Source: CAZBAF01 sp964490245 (GTDB lineage Bacteria > Patescibacteriota > Saccharimonadia > Saccharimonadales > JACDBH01). Taken from it: a DNA stretch of 64,000 bases. Both the position numbers and the translations under genes were made by a program. Shown one piece after another: positions 50,284 to 59,432 of the stretch. Every line of letters starts with the position of its first letter. Position 1 is the stretch's first letter. Where the stretch lies: positions 16,759 to 80,758 of the forward strand of contig CAZBAF010000004.1 in assembly GCA_964490245.1 (NCBI GenBank), read 5' to 3'. Below the pieces are notes generated by a model. It was given only the letters and a program-made list of their open reading frames with translations, was not told the origin of the DNA and ran no database searches.

Positions 50284-51939
50284 ATGCAGACATTCATTGA
50301 TAACCTGCGCGCCGCAGGCTTTGACGGTGGGATTGATGATACCCCTGCCTCTAAGGACTTTTATAGTCACGACGCGTCATTGTTTGAAATCCGTCCGCAG
50401 CTGATCGTACATCCAAAGGACAGTTCGGATGTGCAGGCGCTGGTGCGTACGGTAAATAAACTCAAATCAAAGGATAAAACGCTTAGTATTACAGCGCGCA
50501 GTGCGGGTACCGATATGTCCGGCGGTGCTATCAATGATTCGATTATTGCGGATTTTACCAAGCATTTTGATAAGGTGCTCAGTGTCAGCGCCACGGCCGC
50601 ACGCAGCCAACCGGGTGTTTATTACCGTGATTTTGAAAAGAAAACGTTGCGCCACGGCGCGCTTTTGCCCCCCTACCCCGCCTCGCGTGATCTGTGCACT
50701 ATCGGCGGCATGGTCAATAACAACTCGGGCGGCGAAAAATCTTTGCAGTACGGCAAGACCGACAATTTTGTGACCGAGCTGAAGGTAGTGCTGTCGGATG
50801 GCAATGAGTACGTGGTGCGGCCGCTTAACCGCAAAGAGCTGGACGCCAAAATGAAACAGAAAAACTTTGAAGGCGATCTGTACCGCCGCACCTACGAACT
50901 GCTCGAGAATAACTACGAAGTGCTGCAGGCGGCGCGGCCGAAAGTAGCCAAAGATTCGACCGGTTATCATCTGTGGGATGTCTGGAACCGCGAAACAGGC
51001 GTGTTTGATCTGACCAAGCTGTTTGTGGGCGCACAGGGTACGCTTGGTTTGACGACCGAGATGAAGTTCCGCCTGGTCAAGGCGCCCAAGCACAGCGGGA
51101 CGCTGGTTATCTTTTTGCGTGATCTGGATCAGCTTGGCAGGATGATTAATAAGGTGCTGCGGCATAATCCGGCGGCTTTTGAGGGCTTTGACAACTATAC
51201 GCTCATGCTGAGCTTCAGGCTGTTCCTGTCGTTTCATAAGCTGATTGGCTGGGAGGAAACCATCAAGCTGGCGCTGCAGCTGTTTCCGAATGCGCTGATG
51301 CTGTTCCGCGGCATACCAAAGATGGTGCTTTTGGTTGAGTTTAACGGTCAGACGCCGGACGAGGTGGCGCAGCGGATTAATGATCTAAGGATGGATCTGG
51401 AGGAGTTTAAGCACAGCTCGCTGTTCGAAGAGAATGAGACCGAAGCCAAATCACGCAAGTTCTGGATTATGCGCCGGGCCAGCTTTAAGCTGCTGCGCGA
51501 AAAGGTTAAAGACAAGCACACGGCACCTTATATTGATGACCTGGTGGTTAATCCGGAGCATTTGCCCAAGTTTTTGCCTGAGCTGCGTAAAATACTTAAA
51601 AAATACAAGCTGCTGGCCACTATTGCCGGACATATGGGCGAGGGCAACTTCCATATCATTCCGCTGATGAAACTCGAAGAGAAAAAAGAACGTGCCAAGC
51701 TTGAGCCCAGTATGCGTGAGGTTAATCGGCTTATCCTGAAGTACGGCGGCAGTCTGAGCGGTGAGCACAACGACGGACTGGTGCGCGGCCCGTGGCTCGA
51801 GGAAATGTACGGCAAAAAAGTCGTATCACTGTTCCGCCGGGTAAAGAAAATTTATGATCCGGAAGGTATTTTTAACCCGCGCAAAAAAGCTGACGCTACC
51901 TGGGAGTACAGTTTCAAGCACGTGCGTGATCATTTTTAA
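50284..51939 (+). CDS. FAD-linked hydroxy-acid oxidase (GlcD/D-lactate dehydrogenase family)
   Basis: 551 residues. PCMH-type FAD domain: KTLSITARSAGTDMSGGAIN, GALLPPYPASRDLCTIGGMV, NNSGGEKSLQYGKT, LFVGAQGTLGLTTEMKFRLV. The cap/C-terminal part has ATIAGHMGEGNFHIIPLM and LSGEHNDGLVRGPWLEEMYG, close to the C-terminal domain of GlcD and D-lactate dehydrogenases. It probably oxidises D-lactate or glycolate and reduces quinone or another acceptor. There is no Fe-S subunit gene next to it. Downstream (51950-52040) is hairpin-rich GC sequence. Confidence 0.88.
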   Translation: MQTFIDNLRAAGFDGGIDDTPASKDFYSHDASLFEIRPQLIVHPKDSSDVQALVRTVNKLKSKDKTLSITARSAGTDMSGGAINDSIIADFTKHFDKVLSVSATAARSQPGVYYRDFEKKTLRHGALLPPYPASRDLCTIGGMVNNNSGGEKSLQYGKTDNFVTELKVVLSDGNEYVVRPLNRKELDAKMKQKNFEGDLYRRTYELLENNYEVLQAARPKVAKDSTGYHLWDVWNRETGVFDLTKLFVGAQGTLGLTTEMKFRLVKAPKHSGTLVIFLRDLDQLGRMINKVLRHNPAAFEGFDNYTLMLSFRLFLSFHKLIGWEETIKLALQLFPNALMLFRGIPKMVLLVEFNGQTPDEVAQRINDLRMDLEEFKHSSLFEENETEAKSRKFWIMRRASFKLLREKVKDKHTAPYIDDLVVNPEHLPKFLPELRKILKKYKLLATIAGHMGEGNFHIIPLMKLEEKKERAKLEPSMREVNRLILKYGGSLSGEHNDGLVRGPWLEEMYGKKVVSLFRRVKKIYDPEGIFNPRKKADATWEYSFKHVRDHF

Positions 51940-52041
51940 CTGGCGTTGCCTTTTTGAGAGGGGAGCATCCCCTCTCAACGCGCGGGGCGCGGGCAAAAGC
52001 CCGCCGCTCCGGCTTCTCTCCCCTGCCCAGGAGAGTAGGGC

Positions 52042-52071
52042 TTGACAAAAGCATAAGAAGTATGCTATAAT
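52042..52071 (+). promoter_or_regulatory. Strong promoter of a short RNA
   Basis: TTGACA, 18-nt spacer, TGCTATAAT, followed within 50 nt by an intrinsic terminator. Confidence 0.7.
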
Positions 52072-52077
52072 GAGAAG

Positions 52078-52121
52078 ACAGGGTAATAAAATAGCGCCAC
52101 GAGATAAGTGGCGCTTTTTTT
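52078..52121 (+). ncRNA. Candidate small RNA of about 45 nt
   Basis: The RNA would start just behind the strong promoter and end at the terminator stem AGCGCCAC-GAGATAA-GTGGCGCT with a T run (52093-52121). No ORF fits. It lies between the FAD-oxidase gene and the convergent small membrane gene; the perfect 8-bp stem and short body are what the sequence shows. Confidence 0.55.
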
Positions 52122-52136
52122 ACTAAACCAAGACCC

Positions 52137-52397
52137 CTACTTGTCGGCTTCTTGTAGTGCCAAGCGGCGGCGGGCGGTTTCGTTCAGGACGCTGACAATA
52201 CCAAAGAATGCAATACCGGTCAGGCAGGTGCGGATAATGCTTGCGTGGCTGAAAACGATCAGCAGTATGCCCGATGTCAGTGTGCCGGCGGCAAGCCCGT
52301 AGCTTGCTTTAAGCCTGTCGGCCTGGGGCTTAAAGTTATTAAAAGCCGACAGTGCCAATGCGCTGAGGGCAAGAATTACGTGGATAAGTATAAGCAT
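52137..52397 (-). CDS. Small multi-helix membrane protein, unknown
   Basis: 86 residues with three hydrophobic segments and a basic C-terminus (ETARRRLALQEADK). Lies directly upstream of the cyo region, in the same direction as cyoE. Function unknown; membership in heme or oxidase assembly is only a guess from place. Confidence 0.6.
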   Translation of the reverse strand: MLILIHVILALSALALSAFNNFKPQADRLKASYGLAAGTLTSGILLIVFSHASIIRTCLTGIAFFGIVSVLNETARRRLALQEADK

Positions 52398-52474
52398 GAT
52401 TTCAGTATAGTCCTAAAGCGGTTCGGGCGCAACCTAAATGGCCGATTGCGGGCCGGAAGCGGCTGGCGGTAATC

Positions 52475-53335
52475 TTACGGCAGCCACGGATTGACTGAAA
52501 TAGTCAGGCAGAACAGTACCAGTACAGCCAGCGAGTAGTGAAAGTTACGACGGGCCCACTGCTCTTTATTATGCGCCAGAAACCCTTCGGCAGCCAATTG
52601 CAGCCAGCGCAGGCTGAGTACTAACATCAGCACCCAATACGTCCAGCTGGTGAGCGGGCTGACAGCCAGGCCCAGCAGACACGCGACGGTGAGAATGGTG
52701 TAAATAAAAATGTGTCGAATAGTTGCCGGTATGCCGCGCTTGACCGAACTGACCGGGATACCGGCTTTGGCGTACTCTGCTTTACGGAAAACAGCAATGC
52801 TGTAAAATTCGGGCATCTGCCAGAAGAAAATAACGCCGAACAGTATAATCCCTGTCCAGTCGGGATTGTTGGTTGCTGCCACATAGCCGGCCAGGATGGG
52901 CGCGGCACCGCTGATGGCCCCCACCAGTGTGCCATGAACGCTGAGCCGCTTGCTCAAAGCGCCGTAAAGCCAGACATACACCATCCAGCCAAACAGCCCG
53001 ACGGCGACCACCCACCAGTTGGTGAACAGCGCCAGCAGCACGGTGCCGATGATGCCCAGTGCAGCGCCAAAAATAACTGCCTGCCGGCCGGTGACCTCGC
53101 CGGTCAGAAGCGGTCGTCCCTGGGTACGGGTCATGAGCGCATCAATATCCTGGTCAAGAAAATTATTAATGACGCACGCGCTGGCAATCACAAACCAGGT
53201 ACCGACCGTGAGCGCCGCAAGCACTGTCCAGTCTATGCGGCCGTTGGCTGCAAACAGGTAGCCGGCAATTGTGGTAATAAGGTTGCCGTAGGTGACACCG
53301 GGCTTGGTCAGCCGATAGAGCGCCCCGAAATTCAT
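52475..53335 (-). CDS. cyoE: Protoheme IX farnesyltransferase (heme O synthase)
   Basis: 286 residues, UbiA-type prenyltransferase with about nine helices. The catalytic Asp-rich motif is NNFLDQDIDALMTRTQGRPL; KRLSVHGTLVGAISGAAPIL marks the second loop. It makes heme O for the quinol oxidase encoded divergently. TGCTAGACT ends 6 nt before the ATG, so the mRNA is probably leaderless. Confidence 0.93.
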   Translation of the reverse strand: MNFGALYRLTKPGVTYGNLITTIAGYLFAANGRIDWTVLAALTVGTWFVIASACVINNFLDQDIDALMTRTQGRPLLTGEVTGRQAVIFGAALGIIGTVLLALFTNWWVVAVGLFGWMVYVWLYGALSKRLSVHGTLVGAISGAAPILAGYVAATNNPDWTGIILFGVIFFWQMPEFYSIAVFRKAEYAKAGIPVSSVKRGIPATIRHIFIYTILTVACLLGLAVSPLTSWTYWVLMLVLSLRWLQLAAEGFLAHNKEQWARRNFHYSLAVLVLFCLTISVNPWLP

Positions 53336-53442
53336 ATCCTTAGTCTAGCACGTGTGTTTTACTGCTCCTTGAAAAGTGCTTATTTTGCTTAAGCTTGGTG
53401 TGGTATAGTGGGTGTAAATACTTAATAGCTCGAAGAGGGTTA

Positions 53443-54366
53443 ATGGCAAAACAGCAAAAAAAACAGCATAAGTCCGCATGGCTTGCTGTATTTGGGCTGG
53501 CAGGTACCGGACTTTTTATAGCCGTACTGGCATGGTTTATGCGCGGCCGCGATATTGCCCTGCTTAACCCCAAAGGGTTTATTGCCAACGAGCAGTACAA
53601 GCTGCTGGTGATATCGACCGCTATTATGGTTGCATTTGCTGCAGTGGTTATCTTTTTTATATATTTCTTTGCCTGGCGATACCGCGAGACAGCTCAACAG
53701 ACGGCGGTGGATCAGCAGGCCGGACGCAACAAAAAGCTGCTGACGACCGCCTGGGCCTCCCCGATCGTCATCTTTTTTATACTTGCTGCGCTGATGTTGC
53801 CCGCCACTCAAAAGCTGGTGCCGAACAAGCCTATAGAGGCCAGTAACGGCCATCTGACTATTCAGGTGGTTGCGCTTAGGTGGAAGTGGCTGTTTATCTA
53901 TCCCGAGCAAAAGATAGCAACCGTCAACTTTGTTCAAATCCCGGTTGATACTCCGGTCAGGTTTGATCTGACCGCAGACGAGGCGCCGATGAATTCGTTC
54001 TGGGTGCCCCACCTTGCCGGTATGCTGTATGCCATGACAGGGCACGTTAATCCACTGCACGTGATGGCTGATACGACCGGCGATTTTGACGGCGGTGCGG
54101 CAGAGATCAACGGCGGCGGCTTTGCGGACATGAGGTTTACGGCCCGCGTTTCGACCAAGAGCGAGTTTGACTCGTGGGTTGATCAGATAAAATATTCGGC
54201 CGGCCGGCTCGACGCCCAGGAATACGACAAGCTGCTGGAGCCAACCAAGGAACACCCCGTGACCGCTTATTCACACGCCGGACCGGAAATTTTTAATACC
54301 ATTCTGAGCAAATATCCCGAATCGCACACCGGCAGCGGGCATAATCATACAGGAGGGGGATACTAA
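53443..54366 (+). CDS. cyoA: Quinol oxidase subunit II
   Basis: 307 residues from MAKQQKKQ. One membrane helix near the N-terminus, a second at 57-80, then the cupredoxin domain: VALRWKWLFIYPEQKIATVN, DEAPMNSFWVPHLAGMLYAM. The Cu-A ligands are not present, as expected for quinol rather than cytochrome c oxidases. The His-rich C-terminus ends GSGHNHTGGGY. A GAAGAGGG site precedes the start. It overlaps cyoB. Confidence 0.92.
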   Translation: MAKQQKKQHKSAWLAVFGLAGTGLFIAVLAWFMRGRDIALLNPKGFIANEQYKLLVISTAIMVAFAAVVIFFIYFFAWRYRETAQQTAVDQQAGRNKKLLTTAWASPIVIFFILAALMLPATQKLVPNKPIEASNGHLTIQVVALRWKWLFIYPEQKIATVNFVQIPVDTPVRFDLTADEAPMNSFWVPHLAGMLYAMTGHVNPLHVMADTTGDFDGGAAEINGGGFADMRFTARVSTKSEFDSWVDQIKYSAGRLDAQEYDKLLEPTKEHPVTAYSHAGPEIFNTILSKYPESHTGSGHNHTGGGY

Positions 54367-56441
54367 TGAGAGAGTTTCTGCTCGGCCGACTGGACGCCAG
54401 CGCCTTGCCGCACGAGTGGCATACCATTGCCGGTTCCATATCCTTTATTCTGATGGGTCTGGCGCTGGTGGGCTTTATTACCTACAAAAAGCGCTGGAAG
54501 TGGCTGTGGAATGAGTGGCTGACATCTGTTGACCCCAAGAAAATCGGTATTATGTACTTTATTGTCGGCGGCGCTATGCTGCTGCGCGGCGGTCTGGACG
54601 CTGTCATGCTGTGGCTGCAGCAGGCGCTGGCTGCCGATGGCTCCGGCGGCTATCTGTCGGCTCAGCACTTCCAGGAGATCTTTACTGCCCACGGCAATAT
54701 CATGGTGTTCTTTGTGGCTATGGCGCTTATTTTTGGATTTATTAATTACATTGTTCCGCTGCAGATTGGCGCGCGTGATCTGGCGTCACCGTTCTTGAAC
54801 ACCTTGGGCTTCTGGCTGTATGTGGCCGGCGTGGTGATGATCAATATGTTCTTCTTCTTGGGCGGTGAGTATGCGGCCACTGGCTGGCTGGCGGTTGCCC
54901 CTTTGTCCGGGCCGGAATTCAGTCCCGGCGTGGGCATGGATTACTGGGTATGGAGCCTGCAGATATCCGGTATCGGTACAACGCTGGGCGGTATTAACTT
55001 CATTATGACTATCTTAAAAATGCGCGCTAAAGGCATGACGCTATGGAAGATGCCTCTCTTTACCTGGGGCAGCCTGTGCAGCATGCTGATGGTGGTGACG
55101 GTCTTTCCGCTGCTGACAATGACTATCTTTCTGCTGTTCTTTGACCGCTACCTGGGTACGCACTTCTTTACGACCACCGGCGGCGGCAATCCCATGATGT
55201 ACACCAACCTGATATGGATGTGGGGTCACCCCGAGGTGTATATTATTATGCTGCCATCGTTCGGTATTTTCTCGGAGGTGGTATCGACGTTCAGCCGCAA
55301 GCCCGTGGCTTTTTATAAGACTGCAGTTGTCGGTATTATTAGCGTGGCCAGCATCTCTTTGGTGGTGTGGCTGCATCACTTCTTTACCATGGGCGCCGGC
55401 GCCAATGTCAACTCGGCCTTTGGTATCGCCACCATGCTGATCGGCATACCGACAACCGTGCTGATGTTTAACTGGATCGCAACGATGTACAAGGGCCGCA
55501 TACGCTTTACGACGCCGATGCTGTGGTTTTTGGCATTTGTTTTTGTATTTGCAATCGGGGGTATCACCGGTATCCTGCTGGCTATTCCGCCGGTTGATTT
55601 CCAGCTGCATAACAGTCTGTTCCTGGTGGCGCATTTCCACTCTACGGCTGTGGGCGGTGTGCTGTTCGGTATTTTTGCGGGCCTTACCTATTGGTTCCCC
55701 AAGATGACCGGTGTGCGCTTGAACGAGCGCATTGGCCGCTACTCGGTTATCGCCTGGGTGGTCGGCTTCTTTGTGTCCTTTACTCCGCTCTATATCCTGG
55801 GCCTGATGGGCGCAACCAGGAGGCTCGACCGCTACAGCAATCCGGACTGGCAGCCTTTCTTTGTCATGGCGCTGATTGGCAGTCTTATTATCTGTTTAGG
55901 CGTCGCGCTGCAGATTATACAGATTATTGCCAGCTACATGCAAAAGCGTCATTTGGCCGATACAACCGGCGATCCGTGGGATGGCCGCAATCTGGAGTGG
56001 TCGACTGCATCGCCGCCGCCAAGCTATAACTTTGCGGTTATTCCAAAGGTAAAATCCCTTGATGCATACTGGAATATGAAAAAGGCCGGCCTGCAAAAGC
56101 CTGAATATGAGGACGTGCACATGCCCAAGAATACGGCGACCGGTATTTACATCTCGATCTTTGCCTTCCTGGCTGGCTTTGGTTTTGTCTGGGAGATGAA
56201 CTGGCTTGCGGCTGTCTCGATTATTGGCGCCATTGTGGTGCTGGTGATGCGAATGTTTGACGAGCATACCGAATACACCATCCCAGCTCAAGAGGTGAAG
56301 AAAATGGAAGAAGACCGTATGGCCCGCGATAAGGCGATAGAAAGCAAACGGGATCCCGATGAAGAAGATATGGGTCTGATCGAATTTATACAAACAGTGC
56401 TTAGATGGGCACTTGGTCTCGTCAGGAGGAATAAGCGATGA
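54366..56441 (+). CDS. cyoB: Quinol oxidase subunit I (catalytic)
   Basis: 691 residues with 12 or more helices. Heme ligands and Cu-B site: TAHGNIMVFFVAM, MWGHPEVYIIMLPSFGIFSE (His-Pro-Glu-Val-Tyr), and the VAHFHSTAVGGVLFGIFAG helix. It reduces oxygen and pumps protons. Overlaps cyoA (1 nt) and cyoC (4 nt). Confidence 0.97.
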   Translation: MREFLLGRLDASALPHEWHTIAGSISFILMGLALVGFITYKKRWKWLWNEWLTSVDPKKIGIMYFIVGGAMLLRGGLDAVMLWLQQALAADGSGGYLSAQHFQEIFTAHGNIMVFFVAMALIFGFINYIVPLQIGARDLASPFLNTLGFWLYVAGVVMINMFFFLGGEYAATGWLAVAPLSGPEFSPGVGMDYWVWSLQISGIGTTLGGINFIMTILKMRAKGMTLWKMPLFTWGSLCSMLMVVTVFPLLTMTIFLLFFDRYLGTHFFTTTGGGNPMMYTNLIWMWGHPEVYIIMLPSFGIFSEVVSTFSRKPVAFYKTAVVGIISVASISLVVWLHHFFTMGAGANVNSAFGIATMLIGIPTTVLMFNWIATMYKGRIRFTTPMLWFLAFVFVFAIGGITGILLAIPPVDFQLHNSLFLVAHFHSTAVGGVLFGIFAGLTYWFPKMTGVRLNERIGRYSVIAWVVGFFVSFTPLYILGLMGATRRLDRYSNPDWQPFFVMALIGSLIICLGVALQIIQIIASYMQKRHLADTTGDPWDGRNLEWSTASPPPSYNFAVIPKVKSLDAYWNMKKAGLQKPEYEDVHMPKNTATGIYISIFAFLAGFGFVWEMNWLAAVSIIGAIVVLVMRMFDEHTEYTIPAQEVKKMEEDRMARDKAIESKRDPDEEDMGLIEFIQTVLRWALGLVRRNKR

Positions 56442-57040
56442 GTTCTGAAACCCATACGGTGTCAAAGAAAAAGCACGAAGAAGCAATGACCGACCGCATC
56501 ATATTCGGTTTTTGGGTTTACCTGATGACCGACTTGCTAATGTTTGCGGTGCTGTTCGCCGTTTTTGCGGTGCTTCGGAACAACACGGTTGGCGGCGCAC
56601 CGGGCAGCGAGCTGTTCAGCCTGCCGTTGGCATTAACCGGCACTCTGTTGCTGCTGACCAGCAGCTTTACAGCCGGTATCGGCATGATGTTTGCCCGCAG
56701 CGGGCTTAAGAAACAGACGCTTATCTGGTTTGGCGTTACGTTCCTGCTGGGCCTGGCCTTCCTGGGTGTGGAGTTGTTCGAATTCTACGAGCTGGCCCAT
56801 GAGGGTTATACTTTGACGCTCAATGCCTTTATGTCGTCATTCTTTATTCTGGTCGGTACACACGGGGTGCACATTGCGTCTGGTTTGATTTGGCTGGCGA
56901 TTTTGATGGTTTATGTGGCAAAACGCGGGCTTACTTATTCCAATGTGCGTAAGCTCTCGCTGCTGAGCCTGTTCTGGCACTTCCTTGATCTTGTCTGGAT
57001 ATTTATCTTCACCGTGGTGTATCTGGGGGCATTTGTATGA
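56438..57040 (+). CDS. cyoC: Quinol oxidase subunit III
   Basis: 200 residues with five helices. GFWVYLMTDLLMFAVLFAVF and GTHGVHIASGLIWLAILMVY are family motifs, ending in SLFWHFLDLVWIFIFTVVYL. Coupled by ATGA overlap on both sides. Confidence 0.95.
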   Translation: MSSETHTVSKKKHEEAMTDRIIFGFWVYLMTDLLMFAVLFAVFAVLRNNTVGGAPGSELFSLPLALTGTLLLLTSSFTAGIGMMFARSGLKKQTLIWFGVTFLLGLAFLGVELFEFYELAHEGYTLTLNAFMSSFFILVGTHGVHIASGLIWLAILMVYVAKRGLTYSNVRKLSLLSLFWHFLDLVWIFIFTVVYLGAFV

Positions 57041-57720
57041 GCGAAAAAGTACATCAGTCAAAAAACAGCGAACACGGCACCATACTGTCTTATGCAACCG
57101 GCTTTGCCTTGTCGCTTTTGTTGACGTTTATTCCGTACTATCTTGTTGTTAATAAGGTCTTTTCCGGCAAAGGACTATGGCTGGCAATTTTGACGATTGG
57201 TGTTCTGCAAATGAGCGTACAGTTGCTGTTCTTCCTGCATCTGGGCCGCGGCCCTAAGCCGCTTTACAACATCGTCTTCTTTTTTGCGACAGCCGGCGTG
57301 ATTATTATTACCATAGGTGCCTCCCTGTTTATTATGGATAATCTCTACCGCACCATGTCGCCGCAGGAGATGACCCAGAAACTGGCTCAGCAGGAAGGCA
57401 TAGCCCAGGTGGGCGGCAAGGAGACCGGCGCCTGCGGCCAGCTGCGGGACAACCATGTGGTGACTATCGCCAACGATACTGTTTATCCGATCCGGACCGA
57501 GGCAAAATTGTGCGATACGCTGACGTTCGTGAATAAGGATGGGGATGACCGGGACCTGCTGTTTGCTTCATACTTTGGCCCCGAAAGCTACGGCGGCGAG
57601 GATAAGGTCCATGTGCGCAGCGGCCGCCCCGAGGTGATTACGCTCAATCAGGAGGGTGACTTCAGCTACTTTGATGAGCGCAATCCCGATATTACCGGCT
57701 ACTTTATTGTCTCCAGATAA
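57037..57720 (+). CDS. cyoD: Quinol oxidase subunit IV fused to a cupredoxin-like domain
   Basis: 227 residues, about twice the usual length. Residues 1-105 are a normal CyoD with three helices (AILTIGVLQMSVQLLFFLHL is the conserved one). A linker follows, then residues 139-227 with a cupredoxin-like strand pattern: VVTIANDTVYPIRTEAKLCD, TLTFVNKDGDDRDLLF, and a final GYFIVSR. The His and Cys copper ligands expected in this fold are absent; Cys133 and Cys159 could pair. The added domain would sit on the outer face near the CyoA cupredoxin domain. Confidence 0.85.
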   Translation: MSEKVHQSKNSEHGTILSYATGFALSLLLTFIPYYLVVNKVFSGKGLWLAILTIGVLQMSVQLLFFLHLGRGPKPLYNIVFFFATAGVIIITIGASLFIMDNLYRTMSPQEMTQKLAQQEGIAQVGGKETGACGQLRDNHVVTIANDTVYPIRTEAKLCDTLTFVNKDGDDRDLLFASYFGPESYGGEDKVHVRSGRPEVITLNQEGDFSYFDERNPDITGYFIVSR

Positions 57721-57844
57721 GTTGACGCTTAACGGGGGCGGAAGGTGATAGATTGCCGCCAAGCAGCACTTTGCCCTGCCGAATCTGCCGAGGATTTGCT
57801 ATGATAGCAGCTATACTATTCAGCCCAGTCAGGATGTACAACAA

Positions 57845-58555
57845 ATGAAAGCCCGGTACGCACTTACCTTACTGAAAGTTTTGCTCTGTGTAACTTTTTT
57901 GATTGTAGTTACACATCTGGCGCTTAAGTACATTAGCGTGCAGGTATATAACGAAAAGCACGGTTTTATCTTTGAGTTGTCCAACCGGTTTGATCTGAAT
58001 GATGAAGCCAGTGTGCCGCAGTGGTTCAGCCAGGCGCTGTTTCTGGCTATTGCCGGCTTGTCGCTTGTAGCGGCATGGGGCGCAGCGAATAAAAAAGGCT
58101 ATCGTTTGTGGCTGGCGATTGCGGTTATTGCACTGATTATGTCTATTGATGATGTGGCAACTTTGCATGAGTTTGTGCTGCAATCTTTGCATAACACTTT
58201 CTTTTTGGACACCGATCCGACACTTATAGAGAATGCCTGGTTGCTGCTTTTGCCGTTTATTCTGGCGGGGGCTTTATGGTTGTTTGTCGTGATGCTGCGG
58301 ACGCTGCCGCGGGACACGATGGCGCTGCTTGTGGCTGGAGGCGTTATCTTTATCTTTGGCGCTGTTGTGGTGGATTCATTTGCCAACACCGTGCCCAGCC
58401 GTGATTTTATGAACCAGGGCGTGCTGGGTGCGCTGGAAGGCGGCTTGCAGCTGCTCGGTTCGGTTACGGTGCTGTTTGCGATTGCCCGCCATCTTGAGCT
58501 GAATCATGCCAGCCGGATCAGGGCTGCCTACCGCCAGCTGCGGCCTGCACGCTAA
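57845..58555 (+). CDS. Six-helix membrane protein, unknown
   Basis: 236 residues with about six hydrophobic helices. Motif MSIDDVATLHEFVLQSLHNT contains Asp, Glu and His in or near the membrane that might bind metal. Not recognised. A -10 sequence TATACT lies about 30 nt upstream. Confidence 0.7.
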   Translation: MKARYALTLLKVLLCVTFLIVVTHLALKYISVQVYNEKHGFIFELSNRFDLNDEASVPQWFSQALFLAIAGLSLVAAWGAANKKGYRLWLAIAVIALIMSIDDVATLHEFVLQSLHNTFFLDTDPTLIENAWLLLLPFILAGALWLFVVMLRTLPRDTMALLVAGGVIFIFGAVVVDSFANTVPSRDFMNQGVLGALEGGLQLLGSVTVLFAIARHLELNHASRIRAAYRQLRPAR

Positions 58556-58658
58556 GGCACGATCTGCCGGTATTGCTATAAAACCCGCGCTAAGATTTGG
58601 TCATCGGCTCGGGGTTGTTGATATACCTGCAAGCTGGCATACTGTATATGGTTAAACT

Positions 58659-59318
58659 ATGAAAAACAAACAGAAGGCTCAAAAAGACAGGCGTTTTACG
58701 TTCAGCCCGACCTATCAGCTGGGCGCGGCTGTGTTGTTGTTTGTGATTGCAGCGATGGCGTCTCGCGGCGCCGATATGATGGCCTGGGAGGTCTCGGTTT
58801 TTCACTTTGTATATGATTGGCCGGACTTTCTGCATCCGCTTTTCTTTGTGGTGACGCAGGCGGGCAGTATTCATGCCGCCGGTCTGTTGCTTGTGGTATA
58901 TCTATGGCGCCAGCGCTATCATAGTGCGGTTCGGCTCCTGCTGACAGCAACGCTTGCCTACCTGTTTACCGGGTTCGCCAAAGATATCTGGGGACGTGCC
59001 AGGCCTAACGAGTTTTTGCTGGGTGTCGTAAATCTGGATTACGTGGTGCGCGGGCCGGGATTCCCGTCCGGGCATATGGCGCTGGCAACGGCGCTGGCGC
59101 TTACGGTTGGCCGCTATCTGCCTAAAAAATATCAGTGGATTGTGCCGGTCTGGATAGTTGGTGTCGGGTTATCCAGGGTTTATCTTGGCATTCATGCGCC
59201 GCTTGATATCATAGGCGGGTTTGCAATCGGCTGGGCAGCTTATGCTTTGTTTCGTCATGTACGAATTTATTCGCTGTTGCCGTTTGGCAAGTCCCGGTTC
59301 CCTAAGAAAGCCGCTTAG
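58659..59318 (+). CDS. PAP2-family phosphatase
   Basis: 219 residues with six helices. The three active-site motifs are complete: KDIWGRARP, FPSGHMA and SRVYLGIHAPLDIIGG. It would act on undecaprenyl pyrophosphate or other lipid phosphates at the outer face of the membrane. Confidence 0.92.
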   Translation: MKNKQKAQKDRRFTFSPTYQLGAAVLLFVIAAMASRGADMMAWEVSVFHFVYDWPDFLHPLFFVVTQAGSIHAAGLLLVVYLWRQRYHSAVRLLLTATLAYLFTGFAKDIWGRARPNEFLLGVVNLDYVVRGPGFPSGHMALATALALTVGRYLPKKYQWIVPVWIVGVGLSRVYLGIHAPLDIIGGFAIGWAAYALFRHVRIYSLLPFGKSRFPKKAA

Positions 59319-59342
59319 GTTCTGCGACTTTCTTAGGGTTTT
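59300..59342 (+). terminator. Intrinsic terminator overlapping the PAP2 gene end
   Basis: CCCTAAGAAAG (59300-59310) pairs with CTTTCTTAGGG (59328-59338), followed by TTTTG. The left arm is inside the coding end. Confidence 0.7.
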
Positions 59343-59432
59343 GCCTCCCTTCCGCCTCGCCTGGCGGACAACTTACGATGGTGCAAGCGGTTGAAGTTGA
59401 CGATTCGCTATTGTCTCCATAGAATAAAGATA

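Noticed and set aside
53443..57720. Cytochrome c oxidase rather than quinol oxidase
   Set aside because: Subunit II lacks the Cu-A ligand pattern and the operon includes CyoD and CyoE, which fits a bo3-type quinol oxidase.
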